Shown here one piece after another: positions 28,488 to 36,965 of a DNA stretch of 64,000 bases. The position numbers and the translations under genes are program-made. Location of the stretch: the NCBI RefSeq assembly GCF_003289955.1, contig NZ_QLZR01000002.1:248001-312000 (forward strand), written 5' to 3'. Origin of the DNA: Planococcus halotolerans (GTDB taxonomy: Bacteria > Bacillota > Bacilli > Bacillales_A > Planococcaceae). The notes under the pieces were generated by a model. That model was not told the DNA's origin and made no database searches. It was given only the letters and a program-made list of their open reading frames with translations. Every line of letters starts with the position of its first letter. The stretch's first letter is position 1.

Positions 28488-29722
28488 TAACGGGAAAGTG
28501 TTCGTATCAGATAATGCAGCGCCAGTTTGACGGTGCGGATCCGGTTCGTATTTCGCATGCCGGATAATTGAAGTCTATAGGCATCAGTTCCCGATTCTGA
28601 AGCAATACCGATCCAAACTGTTCCGGCCGGCTGTCCGCCGTGTGCATCCGGTCCTGCCACGCCTGTCAGTCCGATTCCGTAATCAGTGCCGAACTTTTTC
28701 CGGACATTTTCTGCCATAGCCGAAGCGGTCTGTTCGCTGACAACGCCATAGGTTTTCAAAAGCTCAGCATCAATGTCCAGCTGGCTGATTTTAATTTCTT
28801 CATTATACGCAATGACTCCACCAGCAAGAACGGCGCTGGCACCCGTAACAGAAGCCAGTTCTGATTGAAACAGGCCAGCTGTGAGGCTTTCTGCAGCAGA
28901 GATTGTCTTATTCTGCTCTTTCAGCAAATCGACTGCCCTGGAAGTCAGCGAGTCATCATCGTAGCCATAAAGATACTGGCCGACAACTTCAAGGATTTCT
29001 TTCTTTGTCTCATTGATTAATTGCCAGGCTTCTTCTGCAGTATCCGTCTTCGCAGTAATCCGCAATGTCACTTCGCTGGCAGAAGCCAGAGGTGCGATTG
29101 TCGGGTTCGTCTGTTTTTCAAGAATATGGTCAAGACGGTCTTCAAGTTCCGCTTCACCGATGCCGTAAAAACGGAGAACATGGGAAATGATTACATTTTC
29201 CTTATTGAGCATATGGATCAGCTTCGGCTTAGCCTCAAACTGGAACATCGGCTCAATTTCATGGGGCGGCCCTGGCAAAAGTATGTAAACTCTGCCTTCG
29301 TGTTTATAAAGCATGCCGGGAGCCATGCCATTTTCATTGACCAGCACTTCGCTGCCTTTCAGAACCAAAGCCTGCTTTTTATTGTTTTCAGTCATTGGCC
29401 GTTTAGCACGCTCGAAATAGGCTTCTATCGATTCCATTGCCAGTTCGTCCATTTCGAGGGTGGTGCCCAGATGTCTTGCAATCGTCTCTTTAGTCAGATC
29501 ATCTTTTGTCGGACCCAATCCACCTGAGAAAATGATCAAGTCCGCTCGGCTTTCTGCAATCCGGATTGCCTGTTCAAGACGGTCGTGATTGTCGCCGACT
29601 ACTGTATGGTAGTAAACGTTGATGCCGATTTCAGCCAAGTGGCCAGACACAAATCGGGCATTTGTATTGGTTATTTGTCCGAGCAGCAGTTCCGAGCCTA
29701 CTGCAATAATTTCTGCGTTCAT
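28487..29722 (-). CDS. cinA: CinA, competence/damage-inducible protein
   Basis: A 411-residue two-domain protein. The N-terminal MoCF-like domain (about 1-170) carries the EIIAVGSELLLGQ start and FSGGLGPTKDD; the C-terminal CinA/PncC domain (about 255-411) carries SAAESLTAGL and GLTGVAGPD. The C-terminal domain is a nicotinamide-nucleotide amidase in other bacteria, the N-terminal one an ADP-ribose pyrophosphatase; in Firmicutes the gene is also linked to competence and lies next to recA, as here. ATG start 49 bases after pgsA. Confidence 0.95.
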   Translation of the reverse strand: MNAEIIAVGSELLLGQITNTNARFVSGHLAEIGINVYYHTVVGDNHDRLEQAIRIAESRADLIIFSGGLGPTKDDLTKETIARHLGTTLEMDELAMESIEAYFERAKRPMTENNKKQALVLKGSEVLVNENGMAPGMLYKHEGRVYILLPGPPHEIEPMFQFEAKPKLIHMLNKENVIISHVLRFYGIGEAELEDRLDHILEKQTNPTIAPLASASEVTLRITAKTDTAEEAWQLINETKKEILEVVGQYLYGYDDDSLTSRAVDLLKEQNKTISAAESLTAGLFQSELASVTGASAVLAGGVIAYNEEIKISQLDIDAELLKTYGVVSEQTASAMAENVRKKFGTDYGIGLTGVAGPDAHGGQPAGTVWIGIASESGTDAYRLQLSGMRNTNRIRTVKLALHYLIRTLSR

Positions 29723-29771
29723 CCAGCCAAGCCCCTTTCAGTTAGTAATGCGAAAAAGAAATTCTTCAGAA

Positions 29772-30350
29772 TTATTTAGAAGCAAGCAAGGCTTTCCGGT
29801 TTGCGTAGAAATAATCCCAACCTGACCAAACTGTAAAAATCAAAGCGATATAAAGCATGATCAACCCGAATGGCAATCCGATCAGCGCGAAAATCATATC
29901 ATATAGAAGCAACGCAGATACTGCCAGGATCTGGGCAGTGGTCTTGATCTTGCCAAGGCCTCCAGCTGCCACCACTTCCCCTTCGCTCGCCAGCACAAGA
30001 CGCAGTCCGGTTACGGCAAATTCACGGCTGATGATGATTATAACGATCCAGGACGGTGCAAATCCAAGTTCCACCAGGATGATCAAGGCTGCTGAAACCA
30101 GTAATTTATCAGCAAGTGGATCAAGGAATTTTCCGAAAGTCGTTACAAGATTATACTTGCGGGCATAAAAACCATCCACCCAATCCGTCAATGATGCAAA
30201 AATGAAAATTAAACCGCCGATGAAATGGCTGACAGGCAAAGTAGCACCGAATAAAGTCATTTCCCCCCAGCCAAAATCAATCAGCATAAAAATCATGAAA
30301 ACCGGTATTAAAAGAATACGTGAAACTGTAATTTTATTTGGTATATTCAT
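29772..30350 (-). CDS. pgsA: CDP-diacylglycerol--glycerol-3-phosphate 3-phosphatidyltransferase
   Basis: A 192-residue integral membrane enzyme making phosphatidylglycerol phosphate, the committed step to phosphatidylglycerol and cardiolipin. The CDP-alcohol phosphatidyltransferase motif DG-x2-AR-x8-G-x3-D-x3-D is visible as DWVDGFYARKYNLVTTFGKF...DPLADK at about residues 57-83. About five hydrophobic segments follow the family pattern. The ATG follows AAGGGGAAA. It is downstream of ymfM, with a terminator-like hairpin between. Confidence 0.97.
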   Translation of the reverse strand: MNIPNKITVSRILLIPVFMIFMLIDFGWGEMTLFGATLPVSHFIGGLIFIFASLTDWVDGFYARKYNLVTTFGKFLDPLADKLLVSAALIILVELGFAPSWIVIIIISREFAVTGLRLVLASEGEVVAAGGLGKIKTTAQILAVSALLLYDMIFALIGLPFGLIMLYIALIFTVWSGWDYFYANRKALLASK

Positions 30351-30375
30351 TATGTTTCCCCTTCCATACTTTCAA

Positions 30376-30404
30376 GAAAAATAGCCATCTGTTTAGATGG
30401 CTAT
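30376..30404 (-). terminator. Terminator or attenuator at the end of ymfM
   Basis: ATAGCCATCT / AGATGGCTAT, a 10-bp stem with a 4-base loop and a T-rich minus-strand tail. The ymfM stop codon (30401-30403) lies within the stem. pgsA begins 26 bases further on, so the site may reduce rather than abolish read-through. Confidence 0.75.
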
Positions 30405-31279
30405 TCAGCGTCTGTAAATTCAATGACAATGTTCTGTGTTGTCAGGTCCTGCTCATACTCGATCGGTTCGCCGTTCAATGTAAGATCCACATTCGGTGCC
30501 GCACCGAGGCGAAGCCTTACCAGGGAAACTTCCGACAAATCCAGAGTTTCGCTTTGTCCAGCCTGCATTGTTGCAGCCGCCATAAGATTTTCACCATTTT
30601 CATCAGTGGCGCCTACCCAGGAAGGACCGGTTACTTCAATAAGCAATTCCCGCTCAGCGGAGCCCGTCGATTGATAAGTAGTTGTCTGGCCATCTGTTCC
30701 GGCAACAGAAATTTCGGTTTCCGGTTCAGCAGGTTCCTCTTCTTCCGGCTGTTCTTCCGGTTCTTCTTCTTCTGCAGGTTCTTCCTCAGTTGCTGGAGGG
30801 GTGTTTTCAGAAGGGGCTTCGTATTGCACGCCGTCATCGTTTTCTGTCACTTCGTCCGTTGGATCGTCCTCTCCCAGCATGTTAAAGAAGAACCACATTA
30901 CCGCAACTATCACTACTATGAATAAAGCGACAATCACCATCGGCATTTTTTCGTTGATTCTGCTGGAAGAGGATTTAGACATCGCTTGCCTGCGTGACCG
31001 CACCGGGGCAGCCATCGGTTTGCTGACTTGTTCTTTTGTTGTTTCCGGCATTTCAGCTTTGTGCTGCTCAAGCAGTTCATCGGCATTCAGCCCAACTGCG
31101 TCTGCATATTGTTTTATAAAAGCGCGAACGTAGAATTGTCCGGGCATCATACTGTAATTACCTTCTTCAATTCCCGCCAAATAACGTTTTTGTATCTTAG
31201 TTACATCCTGCAAATCTTCCAGGCTGTAACCTTTTGCGATTCTCGCCTCTTTAAGGCGAGTACCCATTTCATTCAACAC
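30401..31279 (-). CDS. ymfM: RodZ-like helix-turn-helix membrane protein YmfM
   Basis: A 292-residue protein with a cytoplasmic helix-turn-helix of the RodZ type (about 4-65, LKEARIAKGYSLEDLQ), a basic stretch, one membrane helix (about 111-132), then a very acidic Glu/Pro-rich extracytoplasmic linker (about 140-190) and a C-terminal DUF4115 beta domain. RodZ links MreB filaments to the cell-wall elongation machinery. The start is uncertain: GTG at 31279 or TTG at 31276, both just after AGGTGAT. Confidence 0.88.
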   Translation of the reverse strand: MLNEMGTRLKEARIAKGYSLEDLQDVTKIQKRYLAGIEEGNYSMMPGQFYVRAFIKQYADAVGLNADELLEQHKAEMPETTKEQVSKPMAAPVRSRRQAMSKSSSSRINEKMPMVIVALFIVVIVAVMWFFFNMLGEDDPTDEVTENDDGVQYEAPSENTPPATEEEPAEEEEPEEQPEEEEPAEPETEISVAGTDGQTTTYQSTGSAERELLIEVTGPSWVGATDENGENLMAAATMQAGQSETLDLSEVSLVRLRLGAAPNVDLTLNGEPIEYEQDLTTQNIVIEFTDAE

Positions 31280-31293
31280 GATCACCTGCCTGC

Positions 31294-32097
31294 CTAAAAA
31301 TTAAATCCTCCGCCAAACATGTCGTCCACTTGGCTTTTATCATTCACAAAATTGTTTTTTTCCATCACTTCATAAGTGATTTCCTCATCTGGATGATGGC
31401 GCAATTCGATAATGTAATCAAAATCTTCGATGCTGTACTCGGATTGCTGGATAAACATATCTGGATGTTCCACCACTTTTATGGTCGGCATGCGCATCAT
31501 TTCGCGGACAAGCTGCATATGCCGCTCATCATGGGCGCGGCGTGTGACGATGCCGTCCAATATAAATATGTTATTTTCATTGAATTCATCGCCCATCAGC
31601 TGATTTCTGACAGTCTGCTTAATCATTGTGGATGACAGGAAAATCCATTTTTTATTGGCACTGACGCTTGCCGCGACAATGGACTCAGTTTTTCCTACCC
31701 GCGGCATTCCGCGTAAACCGACAAGTTTATGGCCTTCCTGCTTGAAAATCTCCGCCATGAAATCGACCAGCAGGCCAAGTTCATCTCTTACAAAACGGAA
31801 GGTCTTCCGGTCATCCGCATCACGCTGGATATAACGGCCATGTCGAACCGCCAGTATATCACGCAGTTTGGGTTCGCGGAATTTTGTTACCGCAATCGTT
31901 TCAATCGTGGAAACGATTTGTTCGAAACGTTCAAGCTGCACATCGTGCTCAGCACGCAGCAGCATGCCGCGCCGTCCCTGATCGACACCATTAATGGTGA
32001 CGATGTTGACGCGCAGCATCCCAAGAAGCGAAGCTATATCTCCCAGCAAACCCGGACGGTTCACTTGAATTTCGTATTCAAAATACCATTCTCTCAT
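31294..32097 (-). CDS. ymfK: YmfK (DUF3388) protein
   Basis: A 267-residue protein. The N-terminal part (about 1-75) looks like an ACT-type ligand-binding domain (EYEIQVNRPGLLGDIASLLG). The middle carries a P-loop, GMPRVGKTES, near residue 130, with a possible Walker B in NNIFILDGIV. The family is conserved in Bacillales next to ymfM; its role is unknown. It lies 14 bases before ymfM, so the two are probably co-transcribed. In B. subtilis ymfJ lies between ymfI and ymfK; here there is only a 110-base gap. Confidence 0.85.
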   Translation of the reverse strand: MREWYFEYEIQVNRPGLLGDIASLLGMLRVNIVTINGVDQGRRGMLLRAEHDVQLERFEQIVSTIETIAVTKFREPKLRDILAVRHGRYIQRDADDRKTFRFVRDELGLLVDFMAEIFKQEGHKLVGLRGMPRVGKTESIVAASVSANKKWIFLSSTMIKQTVRNQLMGDEFNENNIFILDGIVTRRAHDERHMQLVREMMRMPTIKVVEHPDMFIQQSEYSIEDFDYIIELRHHPDEEITYEVMEKNNFVNDKSQVDDMFGGGFNF

Positions 32098-32207
32098 TGA
32101 GCGTCCGACCTTTCGGCGTCAGTTTTTTAGTAATTTCCTATTCTCTTATAATAGCTGATTTAGTGCTGCAAGAAAAGGGTTCATCAAAAGAATAAGCATT
32201 AAGGCTG

Positions 32208-32927
32208 CTACATATGCCAGCCGCCATTGACACGCAATGTTTGACCGGTTATATAATCGGCTTTGCCGCTGACCAGAAATTGCACGGCGTCAGCCACATC
32301 CTGAGGTTTGCCGAAGCCAAGTGGAATGTCTTCGCGGAGCGATTCCAGTTCATCTGGAGAGAATCCGCTGTTCATTTTGGTCATGATAAACCCGGGTGCA
32401 ACAGCGTTGACCCGGGTCCCAGAATAGGCCATTTCTTTCGCATAAGCTTTGACAAAAGCCAGCTGTGCGCCTTTAACTGCAGAATAGGCAGTTTCCATCG
32501 ATGCGCCTGTCTCTCCCCATATGGAAGAAATGAAAACAATATAGGAACTGGGATGCTGTTGGAATTTCGGCGCTAACTGCCGAATGGCTGAAAGCGGATT
32601 TTTGACATGCACCATCCAGAGTTTTTCCATTTCATCATCACTGGTGTCCGTCAGCATTTTCACCAATGCATGGCCGCTCGCCACGACTACACAGGAAACG
32701 CCATAAATCTGGCCTGCCAATCGATCAGCTGCGCCCGGCACGGCAAAGTCAGCATGAACTTCAATGAATTCAAGATGCGGATAGGCATCTCTAAGATGAG
32801 AAGCTAATTCAGTCGGCCGTGCTGTATTCCAGTGGAGATAAAGAGACCAGCCCGAAGCAGCCAGCGTCCGCGAAATGCTTTCACCAAGTTCTCCGGAAGC
32901 CCCCATTACAAGGGCAAACTTCTTCAC
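32208..32927 (-). CDS. ymfI: EF-P 5-aminopentanone reductase YmfI (SDR family)
   Basis: A 239-residue short-chain dehydrogenase/reductase. The NADPH motif GASGELG is near residues 9-15, and the catalytic Tyr/Lys pair is in AYSAVKG near 149-153, with a serine upstream in FISSIWG. In B. subtilis YmfI reduces the 5-aminopentanone group on Lys32 of elongation factor P to 5-aminopentanol, which supports motility. It overlaps the ymfH stop by 4 bases. Confidence 0.93.
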   Translation of the reverse strand: MKKFALVMGASGELGESISRTLAASGWSLYLHWNTARPTELASHLRDAYPHLEFIEVHADFAVPGAADRLAGQIYGVSCVVVASGHALVKMLTDTSDDEMEKLWMVHVKNPLSAIRQLAPKFQQHPSSYIVFISSIWGETGASMETAYSAVKGAQLAFVKAYAKEMAYSGTRVNAVAPGFIMTKMNSGFSPDELESLREDIPLGFGKPQDVADAVQFLVSGKADYITGQTLRVNGGWHM

Positions 32928-34228
32928 TGCGCTTCCTTCTTTTCAGGAGGCAGGATTGAGAACACGGATTGCTGGCTTTCAGCACTGACTAGTGAAAATG
33001 CTTTTTGCAGATCAGCTACTTCAATTTGTTCAAGAGTCGGCACAACATCAAAAAGATTCATGCCATTGAATGTGTAGCGTGTAAACTGATTGGCGATATA
33101 CTCAGGCGAATTCAGTGCACGCAGGAAAAAGCCGATTTTCTTGCGGCGCATGCGGTCAAGATCCGCCTGGCCAAATGGCCATTTTTCAACAGCATTTGCG
33201 ATTGTATGTTTTATTTCAGCGGCAAGCGTTTCAGGTTCGGCGGTATCCGACCCGATGATGGCATAGCCGAAGCCATTTTCCAGGGAATAATCGAACGAAT
33301 AGGATTCATCGATCCAGTTCTTTTCATATGCATGATGATAAAAATCTGAAGTCCGGCCAAACAGCAGCTCAAATGCCAGCTCCGCTGCAAGTTCATGCTT
33401 CAGCATCTCTTCGCCCTGCAGGTCCATTTTCTCCGGTTTGATGCCGACAAAAACTTTCGGCTTTTGCACACTCATATTTAAAACGCGTTCCTTGATCGCC
33501 ACTTCCAATGGCTCTTCAGGGAAAATCCGTTCGATTTCCTCTACATCTTCAAACGTTTTCCGACCCTGGTTTTCTTTGACCAGCTTCATCATCCCTTCCG
33601 GGTCAACTGCTCCGACTACAAATAACACCATATTAGACGGGTGGTAAAACGTATTGTAGCAAGTATATAAATGCTCGGCTGTTATATCCTGAATCGAATC
33701 CACTGTTCCGGCAATGTCGATTTTAACAGGATGGTTCTTGTACATATTTTCAATGATGCCAAAGTACAAACGCCAATCCGGCTGGTCATCGTACATCGTG
33801 ATTTCCTGAGCGATGATGCCTTTTTCTTTTTCCACCGTTTGTTCAGTGAAATAAGGTTCCTGTACAAAATCCAGCAGCGTTTCGATGTTTTCATTTACTT
33901 GGGCGGTCGCTGAAAACAGATAAGCTGTCCGTGTGAACGAGGTATAGGCATTTGCAGAAGCACCCTGTTTGCTGAACTGCTGGAAAATGTCCCCTTCTTC
34001 TTTTTCAAACATTTTATGTTCCAGGAAATGGGCAATGCCATCCGGCACTTTAACCGCTTCTTTTTCGCCGCGCGGAACAAAATGATTGTCAATCGAACCG
34101 TATTTAGTGGTGAATGTGGCAAATGTCTTTGAAAACCCTTTTTTCGGCAGAATGAAGACTTCCAATCCATTTTCCAGTTTTTCATGGTATAAGGTTTCGT
34201 CCAATTGTTCGAATTCCACTTTATGCAT
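32924..34228 (-). CDS. ymfH: M16-family zinc peptidase YmfH
   Basis: A 434-residue pitrilysin/processing-peptidase homologue. The zinc motif HxxEH is intact in HFLEHKMFEK (about 77-81), with a downstream glutamate ligand region in EKEKGIIAQEI. Its partner YmfF, encoded just upstream, lacks the motif, so the two probably form an active/inactive heterodimer, as in other M16B pairs (inference). I prefer ATG at 34228, preceded by GGAAAGG; an in-frame GTG at 34237 abuts that site. Confidence 0.93.
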   Translation of the reverse strand: MHKVEFEQLDETLYHEKLENGLEVFILPKKGFSKTFATFTTKYGSIDNHFVPRGEKEAVKVPDGIAHFLEHKMFEKEEGDIFQQFSKQGASANAYTSFTRTAYLFSATAQVNENIETLLDFVQEPYFTEQTVEKEKGIIAQEITMYDDQPDWRLYFGIIENMYKNHPVKIDIAGTVDSIQDITAEHLYTCYNTFYHPSNMVLFVVGAVDPEGMMKLVKENQGRKTFEDVEEIERIFPEEPLEVAIKERVLNMSVQKPKVFVGIKPEKMDLQGEEMLKHELAAELAFELLFGRTSDFYHHAYEKNWIDESYSFDYSLENGFGYAIIGSDTAEPETLAAEIKHTIANAVEKWPFGQADLDRMRRKKIGFFLRALNSPEYIANQFTRYTFNGMNLFDVVPTLEQIEVADLQKAFSLVSAESQQSVFSILPPEKKEAQ

Positions 34229-35495
34229 CAATTTCACTTTCCTTTCCTGACAGGAAATAAGTCATTTCCAGGCTCAGTTGTTTAGCTGCATCAGCTATGT
34301 CTTCCTTAGTAATTTTATTCCATCGGCTGATCAGGTAATCAGGTTCGAAGTCCTCTGTCAACTCCATATATTGGTCATAAATATCAATCTGGCCGCGCGC
34401 GGAATCAAGCGCTTCGGTCAATTGGTTGGTTAGAAGCGCCTTTGTCTGTCCGAACTCGACATCCGTTATATTTCCTTTTTTAACTTCTTCAAGCTGTTCA
34501 AGAATAAGCTTAACTGCTTTTTCTTCGAGTTTGCCATCAATTCCGGCCAGAACGAACATTAAACCGAATTGGGATGAATAGGAACTTGAGACGTAATAAG
34601 CCATACTCTCTTTTTCACGGATATTTACGAAAAGTTTCGAATGGGCATAGCCGCCAAAAACGCCATTCAGCAATTGCATAACCGGGAATTTTTCGTCGCG
34701 GAATGTGACAGGGCTGAAGAAAGCCATATGCAGTTTCCCCTGTTTCATATCTTCGAACTCGGCAACCCGTGGCTGTGACGGTTTTTTAAGTTCCATTGAA
34801 GGTGCTGCCACCGGTTTTTCACGATCAGTGAAGTGGAAATAATTACGGATATAGTCCGCAATCAATTCCGGTTTTACATCGCCTACCGCATAGATTTCCA
34901 CCTCATTGGATTCAATCATCGTGCGGTATTCTTCCATCAGTTTTTCATTCGTAATCTTTTCAACTTCTCCAATTGAACCGTTTGCAGGGATGGAAGCAGG
35001 GTGTTCCGGCAAAGCCAGGTCCATCATCCGTTGCTGGGCATAACGGGTCTTGTCATCAAAAATCGATTCAATTCTTTCCTTCACCGCATTTTTTTCGCGC
35101 AGGAAAATCGACTCCTTGAATAGGCCATGCTCCGTATTTGGCTTGAACAGCACAAGGTACATCAGATTGAGAACTTTTTCGAGAACGCCTTCTTCTGATA
35201 AATATTGATCGTTAACTGTTTCAACATTCAAGCTGACGATATGTTCATTGCCGCGTTTGGAAGAATCCATATATAAGGACGTGCCATAAAGATCGTCCAG
35301 CACCATCCGAAGTGCAGTATGTGATGGATAGACTTCATTGCTGTGCTGCAGGACATTCGCCAGAATGGACCGGGCAGAAGCTTTCTCTTTTGATAATTTA
35401 TCTTTAAACTTTATAGAAATATTAACAGTTTTGAATTGTGTTGTTTCATTGACGTGGACATTCACGCCTTTCGCAAGCCTGATAGTTTCAAACAT
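34221..35495 (-). CDS. ymfF: M16-family peptidase-like protein YmfF (inactive subunit type)
   Basis: A 424-residue M16 homologue. At the position of HxxEH it has LANVLQHSNEVYP, so the catalytic zinc site is absent, as in regulatory M16 subunits. The C-terminal M16_C region retains the substrate-binding pattern including R-x-K-E-S-M-A-Y-Y-V (REKESMAYYVSSS). I chose the ATG at 35495 because GAGAGGGGAT lies upstream. It overlaps ymfH slightly, consistent with a heterodimer made in equal amounts. Confidence 0.92.
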   Translation of the reverse strand: MFETIRLAKGVNVHVNETTQFKTVNISIKFKDKLSKEKASARSILANVLQHSNEVYPSHTALRMVLDDLYGTSLYMDSSKRGNEHIVSLNVETVNDQYLSEEGVLEKVLNLMYLVLFKPNTEHGLFKESIFLREKNAVKERIESIFDDKTRYAQQRMMDLALPEHPASIPANGSIGEVEKITNEKLMEEYRTMIESNEVEIYAVGDVKPELIADYIRNYFHFTDREKPVAAPSMELKKPSQPRVAEFEDMKQGKLHMAFFSPVTFRDEKFPVMQLLNGVFGGYAHSKLFVNIREKESMAYYVSSSYSSQFGLMFVLAGIDGKLEEKAVKLILEQLEEVKKGNITDVEFGQTKALLTNQLTEALDSARGQIDIYDQYMELTEDFEPDYLISRWNKITKEDIADAAKQLSLEMTYFLSGKESEIDA

Positions 35496-35561
35496 TAATG
35501 AATCCCCTCTCATCGTTCATTCTTTAACTATACCGAACCTTTTCCTTTAAATGCAAATAAA

Positions 35562-35679
35562 GAAAAGCGAGGGTGCCCGTTTAGCTCTGAAAGGCATAAG
35601 ACGGACCAGCGTAGTGGCGCTCCGCCACTCAGCTGGGCTGGCTTATGACCCGAAGAGCTGGGCCACCGGAGTCTGGACA
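35562..35679 (+). repeat. Intergenic hairpin repeat, family A, first of three tandem copies
   Basis: A full copy, AGCTCT subtype. Arms AGCTCT / AGAGCT, GCATAAG / CTTATG and CCAGC / GCTGG pair; the tip is AGTGGCG / CGCCACT. It lies upstream of ymfF, antisense to the flanking genes. Confidence 0.88.
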
Positions 35680-35684
35680 ATAAA

Positions 35685-35805
35685 GAAAAGCGATGGCGCC
35701 CGTTTAGCCCCGACAAGCGCTGGAGGATTTGGCCGCCATGGCGTTCTTTGCCATGAAGGGCAAATCCGAAGCGACTCGAGGGGCTGGGCCGCCGGAGTCT
35801 GGACA
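35685..35805 (+). repeat. Intergenic hairpin repeat, family A, second tandem copy
   Basis: A full copy of the AGCCCC subtype, with arms AGCCCC / GGGGCT and tip CATGGC / GCCATG. It begins 5 bases after the end of the previous copy. Confidence 0.88.
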
Positions 35806-35809
35806 ATAA

Positions 35810-35926
35810 GAAAAGCGTAAACGGCCGTTCAGCTCCGTGAGGCTTAAGATGAACTTCCGAAGCGGCGCTTTCTGCCGCACAGGAAGGACAGCTTAAGACC
35901 GAGGAGTTGGCCGTTGAAGCTGGACA
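35810..35926 (+). repeat. Intergenic hairpin repeat, family A, third tandem copy
   Basis: A full copy, AGCTCC subtype, with changed but still complementary arms: GGCC / GGCC, AGCTCC / GGAGTT and CTTAAG / CTTAAG. It begins 4 bases after the previous copy. Confidence 0.88.
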
Positions 35927-35930
35927 ATAA

Positions 35931-35958
35931 GAAAAGCGACATCACCCTTGAGCGCTTA
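35931..35958 (+). repeat. Family A repeat fragment
   Basis: Starts GAAAAGCGACATCACCC at the spacing expected of a fourth unit, then loses similarity. Only the GAAAAGCG end remains. Confidence 0.6.
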
Positions 35959-35965
35959 ATGACAA

Positions 35966-35994
35966 AAAAGAGCCGTCGCAATGACGGCTCTTTG
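35966..35994. terminator. Terminator of nupNOPQ
   Basis: AAAGAGCCGTC / GACGGCTCTTT, loop GCAAT, about 11 bases after the nupQ stop, T-run on the minus strand. Confidence 0.9.
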
Positions 35995-36004
35995 AACTGC
36001 AATA

Positions 36005-36964
36005 TTAACGTTCACCTTTGATATATGGTTTACCATTCGCTTTCGGCGCATTCGCCTTACCGATAAAGCCGGCAAGTGCAAGAATCGTCAGCACGTATGG
36101 CAGTATCAAAAGGAATACATTTGGTATTTCCTGAATATAAGGAATCGACGATCCGGCGATACTCAAGGATTGAGCCAGTCCGAAGAACAAGGCTGCTCCC
36201 ATCGCTCCAAGCGGATGCCATTTCCCGAAAATCATTGCAGCAAGCGCCATAAACCCTTGACCGTTGATCGTGGCATGCCCGAAATCATTGGAGATGGTTT
36301 GTGCGTAAATGGCACCGCCGATTCCAGCAAGAGCACCGGAAATCATTACAGCGATATAACGCATTCTTGTAACGTTGATTCCCATTGTGTCAGCCGCCAT
36401 CGGATGTTCGCCGACAGCTCTCAAACGAAGGCCGAATGGTGTTTTATAGATAACGAACCAGGCAACAATCGCTACAGCGATGGCAAAGAATGAAGTGTTG
36501 TAAATCGATTTAAAGAATAAGTCCCCAATGAACGGGATATCGGACAATACCGGCACACTATAACGTGCAAAACGCTCGGTGATGAAATCCGTCTGCCCTT
36601 TACCGAAGATTTTTTTAACCAGATACAGGGACAAAGCGATTGCCAGCAAGTTGATGGCAACACCCGAAACTACCTGATCCGCACGGAATGAGATCGAAGC
36701 CACAGCGTGCAGCAAAGACAGCAATAGTGCTGCTACCATAGCCGCTACCAGCGCAAGCCAAGGCGTCGCATTGCCGAATGTATCGGCAAAGAACAAGTTG
36801 AACAGAATACCGGTAAAGGCACCGATTACCATCAGACCTTCAAGTCCGATATTAACAACACCGGATCTTTCAGAAAATACTCCGCCGATTGCAACGAGAA
36901 TTAGCGGTGCAGCATAGAATATCGCTGAAGGAACGATGAAATACAAGGCTTCCAGGAAAGTCAT
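36005..36964 (-). CDS. nupQ: Nucleoside ABC transporter permease NupQ
   Basis: A 319-residue multi-span inner-membrane permease of the BPD_transp_2 family (about 8-9 hydrophobic segments), with the family motif SGVVNIGLEGLMVIGAF (about 33-49). In B. subtilis NupNOPQ (formerly YufNOPQ) imports guanosine and related nucleosides. It is last of the operon, 1 base after nupP, and is followed by a terminator. Confidence 0.93.
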   Translation of the reverse strand: MTFLEALYFIVPSAIFYAAPLILVAIGGVFSERSGVVNIGLEGLMVIGAFTGILFNLFFADTFGNATPWLALVAAMVAALLLSLLHAVASISFRADQVVSGVAINLLAIALSLYLVKKIFGKGQTDFITERFARYSVPVLSDIPFIGDLFFKSIYNTSFFAIAVAIVAWFVIYKTPFGLRLRAVGEHPMAADTMGINVTRMRYIAVMISGALAGIGGAIYAQTISNDFGHATINGQGFMALAAMIFGKWHPLGAMGAALFFGLAQSLSIAGSSIPYIQEIPNVFLLILPYVLTILALAGFIGKANAPKANGKPYIKGER

Positions 36965-36965
36965 A

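Noticed and set aside
35562..35958. Tandem repeats as a CRISPR array
   Set aside because: Units are about 120 bases, fold as hairpins and are spaced by 4-5 bases; there are no variable 30-base spacers and no cas genes nearby.
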